Source: Eubacteriales Family XIII. Incertae Sedis bacterium (lineage in GTDB: Bacteria > Bacillota > Clostridia > Peptostreptococcales > Anaerovoracaceae). From it: 9,768 nucleotides of DNA. Positions within the stretch are counted from its first letter, which is position 1, and the number at the start of each line of letters is the position of its first letter. Location: positions 1-9,768 of the forward strand of contig JAITNA010000038.1 in the NCBI GenBank assembly GCA_031290715.1, written 5' to 3'. The notes beneath the pieces were generated by a model. The model was not told the origin of the DNA and did not search any database. It saw only the letters and a list, made by a program, of their open reading frames with translations. A program made the translations under genes and the position numbers. Of this stretch, positions 6,556 to 9,768 are shown in pieces.

Positions 6556-7324
6556 GGGGAAACGGCGCGGGTCGCTGGCGGTGGAAATCGCGATCATGCT
6601 GCCGCTTTTCATGGTGGGGATTCTGACGGTCGGATACTGTATCAAGTTCGCGATGATTGAGGAAAATGTGCAGCACAGCTTGATCGACGAAACGCACAAG
6701 CTCGCGGCGGACGCGGCCATCCTCCCCATTCCGGTGACCTACAAGAAAGACCTCGCCGCGCGCCTATCCGAGGAGAGCCGCGGGGAGATTGAAAACATCG
6801 TCGTCGAGCCGCTGCGTTACCGCGTTCCGGGCATCGGATCCGGCGGGCGAATCTATACGGATCTGATCGGCGTGTCTGTTTCCTATTACGCGCCGCTGCA
6901 TATCCCCCGGATTTTCCGCGAGGGGATCGCGGGCGAGGAAACCGTTGTCTGCCGGGCCTTTGTCGGCGCCCTGAACGACGGGCCGTCAAAGCCGTTCTCG
7001 GAAATGGAGCGGGACGAGGACTCCGTGACCGTGTGGGTATTCCCGCGCGCCGGGGAGCGCTATCACGGGGAAAGCTGTTCCTATATCCAAAACAATCCGC
7101 GCGAAGTCCTGCTCGACAAGCAGGTGCGCAGCCATTATTCCCCCTGCGAGCTGTGCCGCCCGAACGAAGCGCGTGACGGCGCTTTGGTATACTGCTTTCC
7201 GACGTCGGGCAAGGTCTATCACAGCGGGGACTGCTATATCGTCGAACGTTATGTGGTGTCGATGGATGAGGAGGACGCGAAGAAGCGCGGGTACTCGCCG
7301 TGCGCCAAATGCGGAGGGCATTGA
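6533..7324 (+). CDS. TadE-like pseudopilin with tandem C-terminal HxxxC...CxxC modules
   Basis: A 263-aa protein. The leader ends RRG13; cleavage there gives SLAVEIAIMLPLF, with E18 at +5 and a hydrophobic helix to about residue 40, as in TadE proteins. Residues 41-150 form a soluble domain. The C-terminus carries two repeated modules, each with F-P-x-x-G-x-x-Y-H-x3-C, a spacer, and Y-S-P-C-x2-C: H178, C182, C205, C208 and H230, C234, C257, C260. The spacing H-x3-C-x22-C-x2-C is identical in both. This resembles the Ada-like zinc-binding motif found at the C-termini of various Firmicutes secreted proteins, so metal binding outside the cell is inferred. The ATG at 6533 has GGTGAG 4 bases upstream; an ATG at 6491 would add 14 residues and lengthen the leader. 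The gene overlaps the DUF5702 gene by 23 bp. Confidence 0.82.
   Translation: MRMRKNIKGKRRGSLAVEIAIMLPLFMVGILTVGYCIKFAMIEENVQHSLIDETHKLAADAAILPIPVTYKKDLAARLSEESRGEIENIVVEPLRYRVPGIGSGGRIYTDLIGVSVSYYAPLHIPRIFREGIAGEETVVCRAFVGALNDGPSKPFSEMERDEDSVTVWVFPRAGERYHGESCSYIQNNPREVLLDKQVRSHYSPCELCRPNEARDGALVYCFPTSGKVYHSGDCYIVERYVVSMDEEDAKKRGYSPCAKCGGH
7031..7312 (+). repeat. Coding duplication: two putative zinc-binding modules
   Basis: The two modules of the pseudopilin span about 7031-7156 and 7187-7312. They keep the His/Cys ligand spacing exactly, but the sequences between ligands differ widely, so the duplication is old or the two were acquired separately. The second module (DAKKRGYSPCAKC) is closer to the common form seen in other proteins than the first. 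Confidence 0.7.
7313..7318 (+). promoter_or_regulatory. Ribosome binding site deciding the DUF6382-like start
   Basis: GGAGGG lies 8 bases before the ATG at 7327. An earlier in-frame ATG at 7300 would overlap the previous gene and has no comparable site, so 7327 is preferred. Confidence 0.75.
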
Positions 7325-7326
7325 AC

Positions 7327-7908
7327 ATGGAAAGAATCATCGAAGTCAAGCCGGGTTCGCCGGGCGCCACGGCGCTCTCCCCGCACGAAAAAACGATCAT
7401 CGCGGAGGGATTGGCCCCGTTCCTGCCGCCGTTCACCTTTGTCGCGGCGGCAGGCGGCGAATCGCTGCTGTTCTCCTGCGAGGGCTTGCTGCCGGCGGCA
7501 TGGTTCGCAAGCGCCCGCGGCGCGGAGCCCTCTTTTTCGGAGGCCCCCCGGAGCCCGAAGCGGCCGGTGCTGAACGATCTGTTTCTGATTCTCGAGGACT
7601 ACATCCGCTGTATAGCCAAAGCAAGGGATTTGCTGCTGAATACCGCGCGGATCAGCTCGGACCCCGTGAACGGCGTCTATGCGGCGCCCGGCGGCGCGGT
7701 CAGAGTCGTCTACGGGCCGGACGAGTACAGCGGCGCGGGGGAAAAAATCCGGCGGCTTGCGCTGTGCTTCGCGGGCTGCGAAAGCATTATGGGCGCGAAG
7801 CCGTCAATGGAACAGGTCGCCGAAAGGATTCACGAATCCGGCCCCGCGCTGCGGGATTGCCTGAAGCTGACGGAGAGCATACACCGGGAATGGAACTATA
7901 TCATTTGA
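7327..7908 (+). CDS. DUF6382-like protein, last gene of the tad operon, no FHA domain
   Basis: A 193-aa soluble protein with no signal peptide or membrane helix. It resembles the DUF6382 domain, which in clostridial Tad loci usually precedes a phosphothreonine-binding FHA domain. The matching features are the middle section LNDLFLILEDYIRCIAKARDLLLNTARISSDPVNGVY (82-118), then AAPGGAVRVVYGPD (119-132), the helix-then-hairpin pattern of that family, and an N-terminal segment rich in beta-strand (37-60). The protein stops after a helical C-terminus, so the FHA half is absent; there is no downstream plus-strand remnant of one. It could be a cytoplasmic regulator or scaffold for the pilus machine. 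It starts 2 bases after the previous stop. Its end overlaps the convergent SpoIID-like gene by 8 bp. The family call is from pattern memory and is moderate. Confidence 0.6.
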   Translation: MERIIEVKPGSPGATALSPHEKTIIAEGLAPFLPPFTFVAAAGGESLLFSCEGLLPAAWFASARGAEPSFSEAPRSPKRPVLNDLFLILEDYIRCIAKARDLLLNTARISSDPVNGVYAAPGGAVRVVYGPDEYSGAGEKIRRLALCFAGCESIMGAKPSMEQVAERIHESGPALRDCLKLTESIHREWNYII

Positions 7909-7913
7909 TATAG
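7896..7913. other. Palindrome containing both convergent stop codons
   Basis: CTATATCA (7896-7903) and TGATATAG (7906-7913) are perfect inverted repeats separated by two T residues. The minus-strand stop (7901-7903) and the plus-strand stop (7906-7908) sit symmetrically inside it. It is AT-rich with a tiny loop and no adjoining U-run, so it is a poor intrinsic terminator in either direction. No other terminator-like structure is visible at this junction. Confidence 0.7.
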
Positions 7914-9768
7914 GCCGCGCTGACGTAGCCCTCGCTGCCGCTGTAGCTGATCTTGTACCAAGAACCGCTCTGCCCCGTGATGGTCACCTTTGTCCCGTTC
8001 TTCAAAACCGTGAGGATTTTATAATTGGTTCCGGGGCCGCCGCGTACATTGAGCCCAGCCGCCGTGTTTACCGTGCCGGTTTTTGTCTGCACCGCTGTGC
8101 CGATCTTGACATAGGATTTGCTCACATAGGCGGTCTTGCCGTTGTAGCTGATTTGATACCAGTTTCCGGTTTCTCCGGCGACGGTCACGGCCGCGCCGTG
8201 TTTCAGGCTGCCGAGGATCGCGTAGGTCGTGCCGGGGCCGCCGCGCACATTGAGCGTCGTGCCCGGCGTGTTGACGGTGCCGGTCTGCGTCTGCGGCGCG
8301 GCCGGCTCGGATGGTTCAGCCGGCGCGGATGGCACGGATGGCGCGGCCGGCGTGGCCGGCGTGCCGGGTATCTGCGCGCCCGCGGCGAGCGTCACATACG
8401 CTTTGTTCACATAGCCGGCCTTGCCGTTATAGTCGATATGATACCAATCGCCGGTCTGCCCCGTAATCTGCACCGCTTTCCCCTTGGACAGGGCGCCGAG
8501 AATGGAATAAGAAACACCGGCGCCGCTGCGCACATTGAGCCCGGCCGCCGCGTTCACCGTGCCGGAAGCCGGGGAACCGGAGGCAGAGCCGCCCGTATCG
8601 ACGGTCCACGGCATGACGACAAGCTTGGTCGCGGAGCCTACATTGTAATAGAAAGCAAGGATATCCGAATAGGACTTGCCTTGTGAGGACATCTGATAGG
8701 CCCCGACTTGGCTCAGCCCGGAAGCGTGCCCGTACCGTACGCTTGCGATCAGCCAAGAAGCGCCGTCATCGCGCAAGCAGAGCATGGAGTACTTCGTGCC
8801 AAGCCCCAGAACACCGTTCAGGAAGGGGTATTTGGCAGAACTGCCGGCCGGCACGTAAGGGGCAAGGTTCAAGGTGATGTCCCGCGCCGGCGTTTCGCCG
8901 ATCTGCGGCAGGCCGATCACGATCTGCGCGCCCAAAAACGCGCGGTCGGGCCCCGTATACCGGGGATTTGTCAATACAAGGCTGCGAACCACCGCGTCCG
9001 CGGCGATCCCGCTCACATCGACGCCGGCCGCGCTCAGGTTTTCGCGCAGCATTTTGTACGGCTGCGCCGTCGAATCCCTCAGGCTCGCCGCGGCGAGGGC
9101 CTTTGGAATGACCGTCTTGCCGCTGTACAAATCGGACGCAAGGGTATAAGCCAGATCGTAGGGGTCTTGCTTGTAAGGCAGATAGTCGAAGTTGGACGCC
9201 GCCGCGCCCGACGACTTCGCGTACTCCGTATAGCCGCCGTTGGAAGCGCTGAAACAGGCGTACACATTGGCACCCGCCGCCGTTTTCAAAATGGTGTTCT
9301 TGGTTTCCGTGACCGCGCGGATGCAGTTGGTCTGCGCCGCGTTATAGCCATAATACACCTGCGACGCGGTCGTGTTCACGAGATCCTGCTCGACGGTGTC
9401 GCGATTCCTCGAATACATGACGTAATAGGCGTAACTGCGCGCGGCGACGGCCTGTGCCTTCAAGGCCTCAAGCGGCCAGCCGTTGCTCATCTCGTAGGGC
9501 AGCACCCCCATTACATAAGTTTCCATATCGACGTGGTTGATCAACTTGAGCGTGCCGTTTTTGTTGATGACTCGAAGGTCGCCGGCATATTTGTAGCCCT
9601 TGTTGATTTGCAGGAGATGGGTCGTCGCGCAGTTTTCCGCTTTGATCAGGATGTCGCCGTCGAGATCGTAGGACACCGAGCCGCTTTGGACGCGAAGGCC
9701 GCTCCCGTTGACCGTAATGACGAAAGCCCCGGAAATCGTTTTCCCGTTGTCCGCGATGGTGTGCGACC
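7901..9768 (-). CDS. SpoIID/LytB-domain protein with three SH3b domains (5' end beyond window)
   Basis: At least 621 residues are visible and the frame is open to the right edge, so the N-terminus is missing; GTG at 9674-9676 is only internal. Numbering from the first full codon, the SpoIID domain spans about 60-390. VMGVLPYEMSNGW (85-97) holds the Glu (E92, bases 9491-9493) matching the catalytic glutamate of SpoIID lytic transglycosylases. AVAARSYAYY (106-115), YACFSASNGGYTE (169-181) and the closing SVRYGHASGLSQVGAYQMS (342-360) are family blocks. Three SH3b wall-binding domains follow (about 402-460, 496-554, 564-621), with a Pro/Ala-rich linker (about 463-495) after the first. The protein is probably secreted and acts on glycan strands of peptidoglycan. 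It faces the tad operon with overlapping ends and so has its own promoter outside the window. A sporulation role is possible but the SH3b tail is more like a vegetative or amidase-enhancer-type LytB protein. Confidence 0.9.
   Translation of the reverse strand, partial: SHTIADNGKTISGAFVITVNGSGLRVQSGSVSYDLDGDILIKAENCATTHLLQINKGYKYAGDLRVINKNGTLKLINHVDMETYVMGVLPYEMSNGWPLEALKAQAVAARSYAYYVMYSRNRDTVEQDLVNTTASQVYYGYNAAQTNCIRAVTETKNTILKTAAGANVYACFSASNGGYTEYAKSSGAAASNFDYLPYKQDPYDLAYTLASDLYSGKTVIPKALAAASLRDSTAQPYKMLRENLSAAGVDVSGIAADAVVRSLVLTNPRYTGPDRAFLGAQIVIGLPQIGETPARDITLNLAPYVPAGSSAKYPFLNGVLGLGTKYSMLCLRDDGASWLIASVRYGHASGLSQVGAYQMSSQGKSYSDILAFYYNVGSATKLVVMPWTVDTGGSASGSPASGTVNAAAGLNVRSGAGVSYSILGALSKGKAVQITGQTGDWYHIDYNGKAGYVNKAYVTLAAGAQIPGTPATPAAPSVPSAPAEPSEPAAPQTQTGTVNTPGTTLNVRGGPGTTYAILGSLKHGAAVTVAGETGNWYQISYNGKTAYVSKSYVKIGTAVQTKTGTVNTAAGLNVRGGPGTNYKILTVLKNGTKVTITGQSGSWYKISYSGSEGYVSAAYIK
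7904..8563 (-). repeat. Three SH3b coding repeats
   Basis: SH3b modules occupy about 8387-8563, 8105-8281 and 7904-8077. Each begins GTVN, has LNVR-[SG]-G-x-G and ends in GYV or AYV plus a K-A/S-Y strand. Modules 2 and 3 share LNVRGGPGT and are separated by only about nine residues (GTAVQTKT region). Module 1 is set apart from module 2 by the Pro/Ala-rich linker. They are expected to bind cell-wall peptide. Confidence 0.88.

Noticed and set aside
5929..6729. Antisense open frame of 266 codons opposite the DUF5702 and second pseudopilin genes
   Set aside because: Shadow of two real coding genes; composition is Arg/His-rich and no domain is visible.
7908..7960. Intrinsic terminator for the tad operon
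   Set aside because: No GC-rich stem with a following U-run is visible on either strand; only the AT-rich palindrome over the stop codons was found.
8153..8686. Plus-strand open frame of 177 codons opposite the SH3b region
   Set aside because: Gly/Arg-rich mirror of the repetitive SH3b and Pro/Ala linker coding sequence.
9674..9676. GTG as the start of the SpoIID-like gene
   Set aside because: The frame continues open to the window edge with plausible beta-strand sequence (GAFVITVNGSGLRVQSGS), and there is no signal peptide after this GTG, so the true start is outside the window.

Overview
The window is GC-rich DNA (roughly 60% by eye) that looks like a Gram-positive, spore-forming-lineage Bacillota, most likely a high-GC member of the Clostridia. 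The evidence is the combination of a clostridial-style Tad locus (Flp1-like pilin, DUF5702 and DUF6382 proteins, no outer-membrane secretin) with a SpoIID/LytB-family protein carrying SH3b repeats. I cannot assign a genus from the sequence.

Layout. Positions 1-138 hold no gene but contain a degenerate 14-bp tandem repeat that runs almost up to the first start codon. Positions 139-7908 are a single co-directional, tightly packed plus-strand operon of nine genes. In order they are: a TadZ/CpaE-like MinD-family protein with an eroded P-loop (139-1176); the TadA/CpaF ATPase (1179-2468); a TadB-like inner-membrane platform protein (2458-3198); a TadC-like platform protein with a large extracytoplasmic insert that looks like an atrophied bacterial Ig domain (3195-4544); a 62-aa Flp-type pilin (4576-4764); a TadE-type pseudopilin whose start lies inside the pilin gene (4727-5164); a DUF5702 / TadG-like protein (5257-6555); a second pseudopilin with a C-terminal pair of HxxxC...CxxC modules (6533-7324); and a DUF6382-like protein without an FHA domain (7327-7908). 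Several genes overlap, the others are separated by a few bases, and the longest internal gap (5165-5256, 92 bp) contains a second degenerate tandem repeat of 11-bp units.

How they work together. TadZ would localise the machine, TadA would power it, and the TadB/TadC-like proteins would form the membrane platform on which Flp pilin is assembled. The two TadE-like pseudopilins and the DUF5702 protein are the likely minor or tip/anchor components. No prepilin peptidase (TadV/CpaA) and no CpaB/RcpC-like protein is present here. Three proteins carry a G|xxxxE prepilin signal, so a peptidase must be encoded elsewhere.

The minus strand from the right edge to 7901 encodes a SpoIID/LytB-domain protein with three C-terminal SH3b domains, whose N-terminus lies beyond the window. 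It converges on the tad operon: the two stop codons overlap by 8 bp inside a near-perfect palindrome, leaving no space for a conventional terminator.

I see no clear wholly new system. The most unusual points are the modular additions to pilus parts (Ig-like insert in TadC, tandem putative zinc modules on a pseudopilin) and the two intergenic minisatellites.
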